Below are positions 49,188 to 59,155 of a stretch of 64,000 nucleotides of DNA, in pieces. The notes under the pieces were generated by a model that did not search any database, was not told the origin of the DNA, and saw only the letters and a list, made by a program, of their open reading frames with translations. The position numbers and the translations under genes are program-made. This DNA comes from AP-15 sp035538335. GTDB lineage: Bacteria > Pseudomonadota > Alphaproteobacteria > ATCC43930 > CGMCC-115725. The stretch is taken from the NCBI GenBank assembly GCA_035538335.1, contig DATLKN010000033.1:62001-126000 (forward strand), written 5' to 3'. Numbering within the stretch: the first letter of the stretch is position 1; each line of letters starts with the position of its first letter.

Positions 49188-49669
49188 CCGAACAGCTGGT
49201 GGCGCTCGCCGCCGAGCGCCGACCATGCCGTGGCGATCGCGAAGCTCGCCCGCGCCGCGGTCGGAAACTTGCCGCCGGCGAGCGCGGCATAGGCGGGCGA
49301 GCCGGACGCGGCCAGTGCCAGCGCCAAGTCGTGCAGTCCGGGGTTGTGGCCGATCACCAGCACGTTGCGGTCGTCCTCCGAGAGGCGCCGCAAGCGGGCG
49401 AGCAACTGGTTGCGATTCGCGAGATACAGCGCGGGTTCGAGCGAGATGCGCGGCGGCTCGGCATAGCGCGAAAGGACGAGGTCCATCGTCGCCCGCGTCC
49501 TGACGGCGTCCGAGCACAGCACAAGGTCGAGCGCGCCCGTCGCCGCCGGGAGCGTCCGGCCGACGAGCCGCGCGGCGGCAACGCCGCGTCGGCTCAGCCC
49601 GCGCTCATGATCGTCGGTTCCTTCGTTCGCGGCGGACTTGGCGTGGCGCAACAGGTGCAGCGTGCGCAT
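49148..49669 (-). CDS. SixA-like histidine phosphatase
   Basis: 173 residues. RTLHLLRHAKSAA carries the phospho-His, CSDAVRTRATMDLVLS the supporting Arg, and VLVIGHNPGLHDLALAL the second His. The length and compact fold match SixA, which dephosphorylates phospho-His of hybrid kinase HPt domains or phosphotransferase proteins. The target here is unknown. Its 3' end overlaps hdaA by 40 bases on the opposite strand. Confidence 0.88.
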   Translation of the reverse strand: MRTLHLLRHAKSAANEGTDDHERGLSRRGVAAARLVGRTLPAATGALDLVLCSDAVRTRATMDLVLSRYAEPPRISLEPALYLANRNQLLARLRRLSEDDRNVLVIGHNPGLHDLALALAASGSPAYAALAGGKFPTAARASFAIATAWSALGGERHQLFGYVTPSSLGEEEG

Positions 49670-49829
49670 GATCGATCTTCTCCCGGCCGGGTGGGCGTTT
49701 GCAGCCTGCTGTCGGCCGAACCATATTGCTGACCGACAAGGGGACGCGTCCCGGCTGCAGCGCGCCGACATGACACGCGGACTGATGTAGCGTAAAGTCC
49801 GGCCGCACGGGCCGGCGCAGGAGGCGCGA

Positions 49830-51968
49830 GTGAGCACGGGAGCGCAGGCGGCCGAACTGGAGCCGCTCGACCTCCGCTCGGAGGCGCGGTTCATCAACCG
49901 CGAGCTGTCCTGGCTCGCCTTCAACGAGCGCGTCCTCGCCGAGGCCGAAAACCCGCGTCATCCGCTGCTCGAGCGATTGCGCTTTCTGTCGATCTCGGCG
50001 AACAACCTCGACGAGTTCTACATGGTGCGCGTCGCCGGCCTCAAGGGCCAGAACCTCGCCGGCATCAAGACGGCGAGCCAGGACGGGCTGACGCCGGCGC
50101 AGCAGCTCGAGGCGATCGCCGAACGCGCCGGCCGGTTGATGACCGACCAGCAATTGATCTGGCTGTCGCTGCGGCGAAAGCTCGCCGAGGCCGGCATCGC
50201 CGTCGTCGATCCGCAGGAGCTGGCAGAGGGCGACCGCGCCTGGCTCGAAGACTATTTCATGGCCGACGTCTTTCCGGTGCTCACGCCCTTGGCGATCGAC
50301 CCGGCGCATCCCTTCCCGTTCGTCGCCAACCAGGGATTCGGCCTCGCCCTGCAGCTCGAGCGGATAAGCGACGGCATGCGCATCGAGGCGCTGGTGCTGA
50401 TCCCGAACTCGATCGCCCGCTTCGTCCGGTTGCCGGGACGGGAGATCCGTTTCCTGCCGACCGAAGAGATGATCGCCCTGTTTCTCGACGATCTCTTCCC
50501 GGGCTTCACGCTCGCCGCCAAGGGCGTCTTCCGCGTATTGCGGGACAGCGAAGTCGAGATCGAGGAAGAGGCCGAGGATCTCGTCCGCCTGTTCGAGACG
50601 GCGCTGAAGCGCCGCCGCCGTGGGCACGCCATCCACCTCGCGGTCGATGCCGCGATGCCGGCCGAATTGCGCCGCTTCCTGATGGAAAAGCTCGATGCGG
50701 CGCCGGGCGATGTCTTCGCCACCGACGGGCTGCTCGGGCTCAACGACACCGCCGAGCTGATTGTCGAAGAGCGCCGCGATCTGCTGTTTCCGCCGTTCAA
50801 CCCGCGGTTTCCGGAGCGAATCCGCGATTTCGGCGGCGATTGCTTCGCCGCGATCGGGCAGAAGGACATCGTCGTCCACCACCCGTACGAGAGCTTCGAC
50901 GTCGTCGTCCAGTTCCTGCGCCAGGCGGCGCGCGACCCGGCGGTCGCGGCGATCAAGCAGACGCTCTACCGGACGAGCGAGGACAGCCCGATCGTCAGGG
51001 CGCTGGGCGAAGCCGCGGAGGCCGGTAAGTCGGTGACCGCGCTGATCGAACTGAAGGCCCGCTTCGACGAAGAGGCGAACATCCGCTGGGCCCGCGATTT
51101 GGAGCGCGCCGGGGTGCAGGTCGTCTACGGATTCCTGCGCCTGAAGACGCACGCCAAGGTATCGCTGGTGGTGCGGCGCGAGGGGGGCGAGCTGCGGTCC
51201 TACGTGCATTTCGGCACGGGCAACTATCACCCCTATACGGCCAAGGTCTATACCGATCTGTCGTTCTTCACCTGCGATCCGGCTCTGTGCCGGGACGCGG
51301 CGCGGCTGTTCAACTTCATGACCGGCTATGCGAGCCCGGCGAGCCTCGAGAAGATCGCGGTGGCGCCGATCAATTTGCGCGCCCGGCTCGGCGCCCTGAT
51401 CGAGGCCGAGATCGCCAACGCCAAGGCCGGCAAGCCGGCGCAGATCTGGGCCAAGCTCAATTCTCTGGTCGATCCGGCGATCATCGACCTCTTGTATCGC
51501 GCCTCCCAGGCCGGGGTGCAGATCGATCTCGTGGTGCGCGGGATCTGCTGCCTGCGGCCGAGCGTTCGCGGCTTGAGCGACAACATTCGCGTCAAGAGCA
51601 TCATCGGGCGGTTTCTCGAACATGGCCGCATCGTCTGCTTCGGCAACGGCCACAAATTGCCCTCCGACGAGGCCAAGGTGTTCATCAGCTCGGCCGATTG
51701 GATGCCGCGCAATTTCGATGGGCGCGTCGAGGCGTTGGTGCCGATCGAGAACGAGACCGTGCATCGCCAGGTGCTCGACGAGATCATGGTGGCGAATTTG
51801 CGCGACACGCTGCAGAGTTGGAAGCTGTCCGCGGACGGCGGCTACGAGCGCGTGGCCATCGGCGACGAGCCGTTTTCGGCGCATACCTACTTCATGACCA
51901 ACCCGAGCCTCTCGGGGCGCGGCAAGGCGTTGCGGCGCATCGCGCCGCGGCTGCGCGCGCTCAATTGA
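49830..51968 (+). CDS. ppk: polyphosphate kinase 1
   Basis: 712 residues, usual length. It makes inorganic polyphosphate from ATP. The N-terminal domain starts RFINRELSWLAFNERVLAEAE. The catalytic core has IKQTLYRTSEDSPIV, LKTHAKVSLVVRREGG (with the phospho-His) and YVHFGTGNYHPYTAKVYTDLS. The C-terminal domain has RGICCLRPSVRGLSDNIRVKSIIGRFLEH and SSADWMPRNFDGRVE. Start GTG 49830 has AGGAGG just upstream. The stop shares one base with ppx, so synthesis and breakdown enzymes are made together. Confidence 0.98.
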   Translation: MSTGAQAAELEPLDLRSEARFINRELSWLAFNERVLAEAENPRHPLLERLRFLSISANNLDEFYMVRVAGLKGQNLAGIKTASQDGLTPAQQLEAIAERAGRLMTDQQLIWLSLRRKLAEAGIAVVDPQELAEGDRAWLEDYFMADVFPVLTPLAIDPAHPFPFVANQGFGLALQLERISDGMRIEALVLIPNSIARFVRLPGREIRFLPTEEMIALFLDDLFPGFTLAAKGVFRVLRDSEVEIEEEAEDLVRLFETALKRRRRGHAIHLAVDAAMPAELRRFLMEKLDAAPGDVFATDGLLGLNDTAELIVEERRDLLFPPFNPRFPERIRDFGGDCFAAIGQKDIVVHHPYESFDVVVQFLRQAARDPAVAAIKQTLYRTSEDSPIVRALGEAAEAGKSVTALIELKARFDEEANIRWARDLERAGVQVVYGFLRLKTHAKVSLVVRREGGELRSYVHFGTGNYHPYTAKVYTDLSFFTCDPALCRDAARLFNFMTGYASPASLEKIAVAPINLRARLGALIEAEIANAKAGKPAQIWAKLNSLVDPAIIDLLYRASQAGVQIDLVVRGICCLRPSVRGLSDNIRVKSIIGRFLEHGRIVCFGNGHKLPSDEAKVFISSADWMPRNFDGRVEALVPIENETVHRQVLDEIMVANLRDTLQSWKLSADGGYERVAIGDEPFSAHTYFMTNPSLSGRGKALRRIAPRLRALN

Positions 51969-53518
51969 TGGCGCCGCGCATCGGCAGCGCCGCGGCCGCG
52001 CGCATCGCCGTCGTCGATCTCGGCTCGAACTCGCTGCGCCTCGTTGTGTTCGAGCGGCTCGGCGGGACCCTGCTGCCGCTGCTCAACGAAAAGGTCATGT
52101 GCGGGCTCGGGCGCGGCATCGCGGCGACCGGCCGGCTCAACCCCGAGGGGGTGTCGCTGGCGCTGTTGAACCTGCCGCGCTTCGTCGCGCTGGCGCGCGC
52201 GATCGGGGTCGGGCATCTCGCGGTCATCGCCACCGCCGCGGTGCGCGACGCCGAGGATGGCCGCGCCTTCGCTTCCGAGGTGGCGCGGCGTTGCCAGGTG
52301 CAGGTCGACGTCATCGACGGCGCCGAGGAGGCCCGGCTGTCCGCGTCGGGCGTGCTCGCCGGCATTCCCGAAGCCGACGGCGTCGTCGGCGATCTCGGCG
52401 GCGGCAGCGTCGAGCTCGTCCGCGTCAGCCGGCCGGCCTCCCAGGGCATCCTCGCGGGCGTGTCGAGCCTCGCGCGTATCGGTGACGGTGTGACGCTGCC
52501 GATCGGCCCCTTACGCCTCGGCGAACTTGGCGAGACCGGCAAGGCGGTGTCCGAGGCTATCGGGCGGACGATCGCCGGCGCCGCCGTGCTGCGCGCCGCC
52601 GAGGGCAAGGCGCTCTACCTCGTCGGCGGCGCCTGGCGGGCGATCGCGCGGCTGCATATGGAGCATTCGCACTACCCGCTGCACATCATTCACGAGTACG
52701 GAATCGCGCGCGCCGAGGCGGAGAGCTTTCTCGACATCGTCATCCGCCAGTCGAAGAAGTCGCTCGACCGGATCACCACGATCTCGAAGAAGCGGCTCGA
52801 AGTGGTGCCGCTCGCCGCCTTGATCCTGCGCAACCTGATCGCCGTCGGGCAGCCGCAGCGGCTCGTCTTCTCCGCCTTCGGGCTGCGCGAAGGCTATGCC
52901 TATGGCCTCGTCCCCGAAGAGGAGCGCGGCGGCGACCCGCTGATCGCCGCCTGCCGGGCGATCGCCGCCGGGCAGAGCCGCTTCGATCCGGCGGGCGACC
53001 GTCTCGATGAGTGGACGCTGCCGCTCTTCCCGAACCTCGCGGCGGGGCAGCGGCGGCTGCACCGCGCCGCCGCCTGGCTCAGCGACACGGCGTGGAGCGA
53101 GCACCCCGACTACCGCGCCGAGCAGGCCTTCACCCGTACCCTGCGCGTGCCGTTCGCCGCCATCAACCACGCCGAGCGCGTGTTCGTCGCGTCCGTGCTG
53201 CACACCCGCTACGGCGGCGCCGAGGACGACCCGGTGCTGGCGCCGACGCGGGCGCTGCTCGGCGAGGACGCGGCGGGCGCGGTCAGAACCTTGGGGCTCG
53301 CCTTGCGCCTCGCCTATACGCTGTGCGGCGGCGCCGTCGATCTGTTGCGCGACGCCTGGCTCGAACGCGAGGGCGACCGGCTCGTGCTCGAAGTGCCGGC
53401 TGACGACAATCTCTTCGTCGGCGAGACCGTGTCGCGCCGGCTCGACGCGCTCGCCCGCTCGCTCGGCACCACCGCGCAGATCCGCCGGCGCGCGAGCCGG
53501 CAGGCGGCGCGCGGCTGA
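51968..53518 (+). CDS. ppx: exopolyphosphatase (Ppx/GppA family)
   Basis: 516 residues. It removes phosphate from polyphosphate ends (or converts pppGpp). The ASKHA fold shows AVVDLGSNSLRLVVF (phosphate loop 1), ATAAVRDAEDG, DGAEEARLSASGV and GDLGGGSVELVRV. The C-terminal HD-like helical region spans about 310-510 (AERVFVASVLHTRYGG). The start ATG shares one base with the ppk stop. It converges on rnd, seven bases between. Confidence 0.95.
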   Translation: MAPRIGSAAAARIAVVDLGSNSLRLVVFERLGGTLLPLLNEKVMCGLGRGIAATGRLNPEGVSLALLNLPRFVALARAIGVGHLAVIATAAVRDAEDGRAFASEVARRCQVQVDVIDGAEEARLSASGVLAGIPEADGVVGDLGGGSVELVRVSRPASQGILAGVSSLARIGDGVTLPIGPLRLGELGETGKAVSEAIGRTIAGAAVLRAAEGKALYLVGGAWRAIARLHMEHSHYPLHIIHEYGIARAEAESFLDIVIRQSKKSLDRITTISKKRLEVVPLAALILRNLIAVGQPQRLVFSAFGLREGYAYGLVPEEERGGDPLIAACRAIAAGQSRFDPAGDRLDEWTLPLFPNLAAGQRRLHRAAAWLSDTAWSEHPDYRAEQAFTRTLRVPFAAINHAERVFVASVLHTRYGGAEDDPVLAPTRALLGEDAAGAVRTLGLALRLAYTLCGGAVDLLRDAWLEREGDRLVLEVPADDNLFVGETVSRRLDALARSLGTTAQIRRRASRQAARG

Positions 53519-53525
53519 GGGGTAG

Positions 53526-54692
53526 CTACTCTGCCTCTCCCGGCAATTCGACGAGGCGGACCCGATTGCGTCCGGCGGTGAGCCCCAGCCGGCCGTGCTT
53601 CAGAGCGAGGGCGGCCTTGCCGAAGATTTCGTAGCGCCAGCCGGAAAGCGCCGGCACCGGCGCCTCGTCGGCGGCGGCGATCGCCTCGAGATCTTCGGCC
53701 GAGGCGACGAGCTTTTGCGCCACTTGATGTTCCTCGCAACTCGCCTTCAAGAGGACCCGCAGCAGCTCGATCAGCGGGCCGACGCCCGGCGGCGGCACCG
53801 GCCGCGCCGCGCTCTCCGCCTCCGGCAGCCCCGGCTCGGCGAGGCCGCGGCGCACGCAATCGAGGATCTCGGGCCCGAGCCGGCCTTCGGCGATGCCCTT
53901 GCCGAGGCTTCTGGTGTGCGAGAGCGCCTCGATCGTCTTCGGCATCTGCGCCGCGATCTCGAGCACCGCTTCGTCGCGCATGATCCGGCCGCGCGGCAGG
54001 TTGCGCTGCTGCGCCGCCCGTTCGCGCCAGGCCGACAGCTCGCGCAGGATGCCGAGAAAGCGGCGGTCGGGGCGGCCGCGCAGCTTGAAGCGCCGCCAGG
54101 CTTCGGCCGGATCGCTGCGGTAGAGCGCCGGAGCGACGATGTCGGCCATCTCCTCGGCGAACCAGCTCTCCCGGCCGTTCCCGGCGAGCGTCTTCTGCAG
54201 CCGCTCGTAGACGGTGCGCAGATGCACGACATCGCCGAGCGCGTAGCGGGTCTGCCGCTCGGAGAGCGGCCGCTGCGACCAGTCGGTGAAGCGCGAGGCC
54301 TTGTCGAGCTTGACGCGGGCGAGCTTGGCGACGAGCGTCTCGTAGCTCGCGGCGTCGCCGAAGCCGCAGACCATGGCGGCGATCTGCGTGTCGAAGAGCG
54401 GCCCCGGCACCCGGCCCGACAGCATGTGAAAGATCTCGATGTCCTGCCGCGCTGCATGGAACACTTTTAGGATATGTTCGTCCGCCATCAGCGCAAGGAT
54501 CGGCGCAAGGTCGATCCCCGGCGCGAGCGCGTCGATCGCGGCCGCCTCCGCGGGGCCGGCGATCTGCACCAGGCACAGGATCGGCCAGTAGGTGCGCTCG
54601 CGCATGAACTCGGTGTCGACGGCGACGAAATCCGCGCCTTTTTGCCGCGCACAGAACTGCGCGAGCGCCGCATTGTCGGTGATGATCGTCAT
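53526..54692 (-). CDS. rnd: ribonuclease D
   Basis: 388 residues, a 3'-5' exoribonuclease trimming tRNA and small RNA ends. DEDD residues lie in FVAVDTEFMRERTYWP (Asp/Glu), FHAARQDIEIF (Asp) and TRYALGDVVHLR (Tyr/Asp). The first HRDC domain (AWRERAAQQRNLPRGRIMRDEA) and a second helical region follow. Start MTIITDN at 54692 is preferred to an in-frame codon 15 bases earlier. Divergent from aspS (115 bases). Confidence 0.96.
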   Translation of the reverse strand: MTIITDNAALAQFCARQKGADFVAVDTEFMRERTYWPILCLVQIAGPAEAAAIDALAPGIDLAPILALMADEHILKVFHAARQDIEIFHMLSGRVPGPLFDTQIAAMVCGFGDAASYETLVAKLARVKLDKASRFTDWSQRPLSERQTRYALGDVVHLRTVYERLQKTLAGNGRESWFAEEMADIVAPALYRSDPAEAWRRFKLRGRPDRRFLGILRELSAWRERAAQQRNLPRGRIMRDEAVLEIAAQMPKTIEALSHTRSLGKGIAEGRLGPEILDCVRRGLAEPGLPEAESAARPVPPPGVGPLIELLRVLLKASCEEHQVAQKLVASAEDLEAIAAADEAPVPALSGWRYEIFGKAALALKHGRLGLTAGRNRVRLVELPGEAE

Positions 54693-54807
54693 CGCTCCGC
54701 TATACACCGAAACGGCGGCGCCGAAACAGGGCCGGACGCGTGCCGCCCCGCCTTGACAAGCCGCGGCGTTCGATGCCTGTTGCCGCGATCGTCGAGGTAA
54801 CCCGTTG

Positions 54808-56598
54808 ATGCACGCCTATCGCACTCACACTTGCGGCGCCTTGCGCCTTGCCGATGCCGGCGTTCCCGCCCGGCTTTCCGGCTGGGTCCACCGGAAGCGC
54901 GACCACGGCCAGCTGCTGTTCGTCGATCTGCGCGACCATTACGGCGTGACGCAATGCGTGATCGATGTCTCCTCGCCGCTGTTCGCCTCGGCCGACGGCT
55001 TGCGCCTGGAAAGCGTCGTGACGATGACGGGGCGCGTCGCGGCGCGCTCGCCCGACACCGTCAACCCCAAGCTCGACACGGGCGAAGTGGAACTGCGGAT
55101 CGAGGCGATCGACATCGTCTCCGAGGCGCAGCCGCTGCCCTTTCCGGTCAACACCGAGGCGGAATACCCGGAAGACATGCGCCTCGCCTACCGCTTTCTC
55201 GACCTGCGGCGCGAGCGCGCGCACGCCAACATCGTCTTGCGTTCCGAGGTCATCGCGTCGATCCGGCGGCGCATGATCGCGGCCGGCTTCGCCGAGTTCC
55301 AAACGCCGATCCTCACCGCCAGCTCGCCCGAGGGGGCGCGCGACTATCTGGTGCCGAGCCGGCTGCATCCCGGCAAGTTCTATGCACTGCCGCAGGCGCC
55401 GCAGCAGTTCAAGCAATTGCTGATGGTCGCGGGTTTCGACCGCTATTTCCAGATCGCCCCGTGCTTCCGCGACGAGGCGAGCCGCGCCGACCGTTCGCCG
55501 GGCGAGTTCTACCAGCTCGATTTCGAGATGTCGTTCGTGACGCAGGAGGATGTCTTCGCCGCGATCGAGCCGGTGCTGCAGGGCGTCTTCGAGGAATTCG
55601 CCGGCGGCCGGCGTGTGAGTCCGGCGCCCTTTCCGCGCATTCCGCATGCCGAGGCGCTGTTGCGCTACGGCACTGACAAGCCCGATTTGCGCAATCCGAT
55701 CGAGATGCGCGAGGCGAGCCGGTATTTCCTCGGCTCCGGCTTCAAGCTCTTCGCCGAGATGATCGCCGCCGATCCGGCGGTGCGGGTGCGCGCCATCCCC
55801 GCCCCCGGCGGCGGCAGTCGCGCCTTTTGCGACCGCATGAATTCCTGGGCGCAATCCGAGGGCCAGCCGGGGCTCGGCTATATTTTTTTCCGCGACGGCG
55901 AGGGCGCCGGGCCGCTCGCCCGCGGCCTCGGGGCGGAAGCGACGGCGCGGTTGCGCGAGGAATTGCGGCTCGCCGACGGCGACGCCGTGTTTTTCGTTGC
56001 TGGCGCGCCGAAGAGCTTCCTCCCCTTCGCGGCGGCGGCGCGGCAGCGGATCGGTCGAGAGCTCGGCCTCGTGCGCGACGGCGTCTTCGAATTCTGCTGG
56101 ATCGTCGATTTCCCGATGTACGAGCTGAACGAGGAGACGGGCAGGATCGAGTTCAGCCACAATCCGTTCTCGATGCCACAAGGCGGGCTCGAGGCGCTCG
56201 AGCGCAAGGGCCCGCTCGAGATCGCCGCCTATCAGTACGACATCGTGTGCAACGGCGTCGAACTTTCCTCCGGCGCGATCCGCAACCATCGCCCGGACAT
56301 CATGCTGAAGGCGTTCGAGATCGCCGGCTATGCGGCGGAAGAGGTCGAGGCGCGCTTCGGCGGCATGCTCAACGCCTTCCGCTACGGCGCGCCGCCGCAT
56401 GGCGGCTCCGCTCCCGGCATCGACCGCATCGTCATGCTGCTCGCCGACACGCCCAACATCCGCGAGGTGGTCGCCTTTCCGATGAACGGGCAGGCGCAGG
56501 ACCTGATGATGCAGGCGCCGGCCGCGGTCGCCCCCGAGCGCCTCAAGGAACTGCACCTCCGGCTCGACCTGCCGCCGGCGCGCGGGAGCCGCTCGTGA
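54808..56598 (+). CDS. aspS: aspartyl-tRNA synthetase
   Basis: 596 residues of the bacterial type: N-terminal OB-fold (RLSGWVHRKRDHGQLLFVDLRDHYG), class II core with FLDLRRERAH, PSRLHPGKFYALPQAPQQFKQLLMVAGFDRYFQIAPCFRDE (motif 2), the GAD insertion domain (about 280-420), and motif 3 GSAPGIDRIVMLL. Bacterial-type enzymes in species lacking AsnRS may also charge tRNA-Asn. ATG 54808 follows an in-frame TTG. Its stop overlaps the eipB-like start (GTGA). Confidence 0.97.
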   Translation: MHAYRTHTCGALRLADAGVPARLSGWVHRKRDHGQLLFVDLRDHYGVTQCVIDVSSPLFASADGLRLESVVTMTGRVAARSPDTVNPKLDTGEVELRIEAIDIVSEAQPLPFPVNTEAEYPEDMRLAYRFLDLRRERAHANIVLRSEVIASIRRRMIAAGFAEFQTPILTASSPEGARDYLVPSRLHPGKFYALPQAPQQFKQLLMVAGFDRYFQIAPCFRDEASRADRSPGEFYQLDFEMSFVTQEDVFAAIEPVLQGVFEEFAGGRRVSPAPFPRIPHAEALLRYGTDKPDLRNPIEMREASRYFLGSGFKLFAEMIAADPAVRVRAIPAPGGGSRAFCDRMNSWAQSEGQPGLGYIFFRDGEGAGPLARGLGAEATARLREELRLADGDAVFFVAGAPKSFLPFAAAARQRIGRELGLVRDGVFEFCWIVDFPMYELNEETGRIEFSHNPFSMPQGGLEALERKGPLEIAAYQYDIVCNGVELSSGAIRNHRPDIMLKAFEIAGYAAEEVEARFGGMLNAFRYGAPPHGGSAPGIDRIVMLLADTPNIREVVAFPMNGQAQDLMMQAPAAVAPERLKELHLRLDLPPARGSRS

Positions 56599-57401
56599 GG
56601 CGGGGGCGCTGCCTCCTCTTCGTCGCGGCGGCGCTCGTCGCGCTTGCCTCGGCAGGGCGGGGCAGGGCGGTCGAGATCGCGCCGCACCGCGCGATCTACG
56701 CGATGACCCTGTCCTCGGCGCGCAACGAATCCGGCGTCGTCGATGCGCACGGCATGATGGCCTATCAGTGGGGCGAAACCTGTGACGGCTGGACGATCGA
56801 ACAGCGCTACCGCCTGCTGCTGCGTTATGCCGAGCGCTCGGATTCCGACATCCGGTCGAGCTTCATCACCTGGGAATCGAAGGACGGGTTGCGCTACCGC
56901 TTCAATCAGACGGAGACGCGCAACGGCAAGGCCGAGAGCGAGATCCGCGGTGCGGCGACGCTCGAAGGGCCGGGCGAGGGCGGCGTCGCGGTCTTCTCGA
57001 AACCGAAGCCGCAGACCCTGAACCTCGCCCCCGGCGTGCTGTTTCCGAGCGCCCACACGATGCTGCTGATCAAACGGGCGCAAGAAGGCAAAACCTTTGT
57101 CGTCCGGCACGTCTTCGACGGCGCGACGACCGAGAACGCGGTCGAGGTGTCGGCCGTGATCGGCAGCAAGCTGATGCCCGACCCGGAAACCGACAAAATG
57201 AGCCCGTTGCTGAAGCGGCCGGGCTGGGATGTGCGCCTCGCCTTCTTTCCGGCCGATACGCAGGTCGAGCAGCCGGATTACGAACTCGGCATGCAGCTTC
57301 TCGACAACGGCGTGTCGCGCAACATGCTGATCGATTACGGCGACTATTCGATCCGCACCAAGCTGCAGGCGATCGAGGCGCTCAAACGGCCGCGCTGCTG
57401 A
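56595..57401 (+). CDS. EipB-like cell-envelope protein (DUF1849)
   Basis: 268 residues. GTG start overlapping aspS. The signal peptide is cleaved near GRGRAV. APHRAIYAMTLSSARNESGVVDAHGMMAYQWGETCDGWTIEQRY is the family core, and the C-terminus ends KRPRC. EipB proteins fold as a beta-spiral in the periplasm, with a disulfide joining the ETCDGW cysteine to a C-terminal one; both Cys are present here. In Brucella the family supports envelope integrity. Coupling to aspS is probably only for expression. Confidence 0.87.
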   Translation: MRRGRCLLFVAAALVALASAGRGRAVEIAPHRAIYAMTLSSARNESGVVDAHGMMAYQWGETCDGWTIEQRYRLLLRYAERSDSDIRSSFITWESKDGLRYRFNQTETRNGKAESEIRGAATLEGPGEGGVAVFSKPKPQTLNLAPGVLFPSAHTMLLIKRAQEGKTFVVRHVFDGATTENAVEVSAVIGSKLMPDPETDKMSPLLKRPGWDVRLAFFPADTQVEQPDYELGMQLLDNGVSRNMLIDYGDYSIRTKLQAIEALKRPRC

Positions 57402-57416
57402 ACGGCCTAGCGGGCC

Positions 57417-57893
57417 TCATCCCTGCGCCGGCAGTGGCTTCCCGCCGGCGGTCGCCGATTTGGCGGCGATCAGCACAAAGGCGATGACGCAAGACTGCGT
57501 GCCGCGATTGACCCAGTTGTGGATCGTGCCGCGCTGGACGAGCACCTCGCCGGCCTTGAGGTGCACGCTGGCGTCGTCCAGTTCCATGTCGATCTCGCCC
57601 GACAGCACCACCGCGTAGTCGATCGAGTCGGTGCGGTGGTTGCGCGGCACGACGCCGGGCGCGAATTCGATGACGCGGAAGATGGTGCCGTTCGCGAGCG
57701 TCGTCGCAACCTTGCGCTGCGCGGCGTCCTCCGGCCCGTCATTGTCGACCGGGAAGCCTTCGCTGGTCCACACCGGGTGGACAAAGGCGCCGCGCCGGCC
57801 CTCGACCGGGTTCTTGACGATCTCGTCGATCTTGACGATCGCGCGCCCCGACGGGTCGTGCCCGGTGACGACGCGGCGTACCGCTATTGCCAT
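57417..57893 (-). CDS. cupin domain protein
   Basis: 158 residues. An N-terminal strand-rich part (MAIAVRRVVTGHDPSGRAIV) precedes a single cupin: PRNHRTDSIDYAVVLSGEIDMEL (motif 1) and AGEVLVQRGTIHNWVNRGTQ (motif 2). GAGGAGGAG lies upstream of the ATG. The second half resembles cupins of the gentisate/2,4-D-associated type, but the substrate is unknown. It converges on the eipB-like gene. Confidence 0.8.
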   Translation of the reverse strand: MAIAVRRVVTGHDPSGRAIVKIDEIVKNPVEGRRGAFVHPVWTSEGFPVDNDGPEDAAQRKVATTLANGTIFRVIEFAPGVVPRNHRTDSIDYAVVLSGEIDMELDDASVHLKAGEVLVQRGTIHNWVNRGTQSCVIAFVLIAAKSATAGGKPLPAQG

Positions 57894-58018
57894 CGCCAAT
57901 TCTCCTCCTCTGGTCGAACGGTCCGGTGCGGATCTTTGCGCAACCGGGCCCATCTTCGCTACTCTGCCCTGCAGGCAGCTGCGGGCGCCGCGGATCGCCA
58001 TTGATCGAGGTCGATCCG

Positions 58019-59143
58019 TCATGTCGCGGCCGCGCCGACCTTGCGGAACCGCAACACCGCGAGCGCGAGAAACAGGGCGCCGATCAGAGCGACGATGACG
58101 AATTGCGGCCACACCACATCGAGCCCGGCGCCGCGATAGAGGATCGCCTGCGCGAACGAGACGAAATGCACGGTGGGCGAGGCCTGCATCATCGTCGCGA
58201 GCCACGGCGGCATGCTTTCCAATGGCGTATTGCTGCCGGACAGCATGGCGAGCGGCAGATAGACCAGCAGAAACAGCAGACCCAGCTGCGGCATCGAGCG
58301 CGCGATCGTGCCGAGAAAAATGCCGATCGCGGTGGCGAAAAACAGATAGATCGCGGTGCCGAAGAGGAACAGCGGGATCGATCCGGCGATCGGTACATGC
58401 AGCAAACCCCGAACGACGAGATAAAGCGACAACCCGACCGCGACGACGATGACGAGCCCGTTGGCCCAGATCTTCGCCATCGCGATCTCGAACGGAGAAA
58501 GCGGCATGACGAGGAGGTGGTCCATCGTGCCGTGCTCACGCTCGCGCACCACCGCGGCGCCCGCGAGGATGATCGCCAGCATCGTGACGCTGTTGAGTAT
58601 CCCCATGACGGCGTTGAACCAGGACGACTGGACATTGGGGTTGAAGGCGATGCGCACGACGAGATCGACCGGCGGGGCGGGGCTGCCCTCGGCGCGCGAC
58701 AGAAAGTTCGCGATCTCCGTCGTGATGATCTGAACCGCGTAATCGGCCCCGAGCCCCGCCTGGACCATCGCCGTGGCGTCGACGTCGAGCTGCAGCGCCG
58801 GCTGCCGTCCGGCCAGCACGTCGCGCTCGAAATTGGGCGGGATGTCGATGATGAAGGTGTATTTGCCGGCATCCATCAGCGGCATGATGTCCCGCTCGGC
58901 GACCTTCCGGGGCGTCTGGAAATAGGGCGGCAGGAAAGCCCCGGCGATCCGCCGCGACAGTTCGGAATGGTCCTCGTCGACGAGCCCCACCGAGGCGTTG
59001 TTGACTTCCTGCGAGCTCGACTGCGCCTGCGCGATGATGGCGAGCGAGAACGCGTAGATGACGAGCCCCAAAAGCACGTAGTCGCGCAGGAAGCTGCGCA
59101 GCTCCTTGCGGCCGAGCGAGAATATGTTGGCAAGGCTCCGCAT
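58019..59143 (-). CDS. ABC-2 type permease, YhhJ-like
   Basis: 374 residues. It starts RSLANIFSLGRKELRSFLRDY with membrane segment 1 (about 25-45). A large periplasmic region follows, then five segments with the ABC-2 signature REREHGTMDHLLVMPLSPFEIAMAKIW. It is the last gene of the leftward exporter operon, 12 bases after the RbbA-like gene. Together with the HlyD subunit it should form a drug/solute efflux system of the YhiI-RbbA-YhhJ type. Confidence 0.9.
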   Translation of the reverse strand: MRSLANIFSLGRKELRSFLRDYVLLGLVIYAFSLAIIAQAQSSSQEVNNASVGLVDEDHSELSRRIAGAFLPPYFQTPRKVAERDIMPLMDAGKYTFIIDIPPNFERDVLAGRQPALQLDVDATAMVQAGLGADYAVQIITTEIANFLSRAEGSPAPPVDLVVRIAFNPNVQSSWFNAVMGILNSVTMLAIILAGAAVVREREHGTMDHLLVMPLSPFEIAMAKIWANGLVIVVAVGLSLYLVVRGLLHVPIAGSIPLFLFGTAIYLFFATAIGIFLGTIARSMPQLGLLFLLVYLPLAMLSGSNTPLESMPPWLATMMQASPTVHFVSFAQAILYRGAGLDVVWPQFVIVALIGALFLALAVLRFRKVGAAAT

Positions 59144-59155
59144 CGCTTGGCCGCC

